A DNA stretch of 25,121 bases from Thermodesulfovibrionales bacterium (lineage in GTDB: Bacteria > Nitrospirota > Thermodesulfovibrionia > Thermodesulfovibrionales > UBA1546). Below are positions 25,067-25,121 of this stretch, in pieces. The translations under genes were made by a program, and so were the position numbers. Positions within the stretch are counted from its first letter, which is position 1. The number at the start of each line of letters is the position of its first letter. Location of the stretch: assembly GCA_030018605.1 (NCBI GenBank), contig JASEHP010000006.1:1-25121 (forward strand), read 5' to 3'. The notes beneath the pieces are model-generated. The model was not told where the DNA came from and did no database searches. It was given only the letters and a program-made list of their open reading frames with translations.

Positions 25067-25121
25067 TGATCTTCCCCTGTTTTCACGGACACTCCAGTTA
25101 AGTTAGGCTGCCATAGCCTCC
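25067..25121. mobile_element. Terminus of an IS3-like insertion sequence (right contig edge)
   Basis: Starts TGATCTTCCCCTGTTTTCAC at 25067 and runs outward to the end of the window. It is the exact reverse complement of bases 1-55. The same end of the element therefore faces inward at both sides of the window. No transposase is visible here. Confidence 0.6.

Overview
The window reads as one assembled contig from a Gram-negative, probably anaerobic bacterium. Four things support this: outer-membrane export proteins (SLBB/Poly_export, YjbH, TolC), two tripartite efflux pumps, a MetV-MetF pair of the kind used in the reductive acetyl-CoA (Wood-Ljungdahl) pathway, and an ACT-domain malic enzyme. 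This mixture, the moderate GC content and the many small repeats fit Nitrospirota (Thermodesulfovibrionia-like). That placement is inference from gene content only.

Layout. (1) 1-1545 is an insertion-sequence graveyard: the terminus of an IS3-like element, an unassigned stretch, the 3' half of an IS256-family element, and the 5' part of an IS110-family element into which the IS256 relic was inserted. (2) 1546-7751 is a surface-polysaccharide export block: a giant multi-SLBB export protein, a YjbH-type outer-membrane protein, a small Gly/Ala/Thr-rich secreted protein resembling YjbE/GfcA, a 46-bp perfect palindromic terminator, and a small secreted protein. galE (7820-8809), which makes a nucleotide-sugar precursor, follows. 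(3) 9054-19784 is one long efflux operon: a TetR repressor with twin operators, then TolC, a membrane-fusion lipoprotein and an RND pump, then a second TolC, a MacA-like adaptor, an ABC ATPase and a MacB-like permease. Small palindromic repeats have entered this operon twice, once in frame inside the RND gene and once between the ATPase and permease genes. (4) 19864-21182 is an intact IS256-family element with matched inverted repeats and a 9-bp target duplication, inserted just upstream of a type II toxin-antitoxin pair (ribbon-helix-helix antitoxin and PIN toxin, 21244-21860). (5) 22061-25007 holds core carbon metabolism: metV-metF on the + strand, meeting a convergent malic enzyme gene with overlapping stop codons.

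The two contig ends are the same 55-bp sequence in inverted orientation. In both places the repeat stops exactly at what looks like an IS terminus (TGATCTTCCCC...). The window therefore lies between two copies of one IS end facing inward, and assembly probably stopped there because the repeat was not resolved.

Most genes belong to known families. The parts most worth a second look are the compact SLBB / YjbH / YjbE-like trio, the coiled-coil-interrupted SLBB protein, the TetR site overlapping a possibly leaderless start, the in-frame repeat in the RND pump, and the orphaned IS110 leader that may still carry a bridge-RNA locus.
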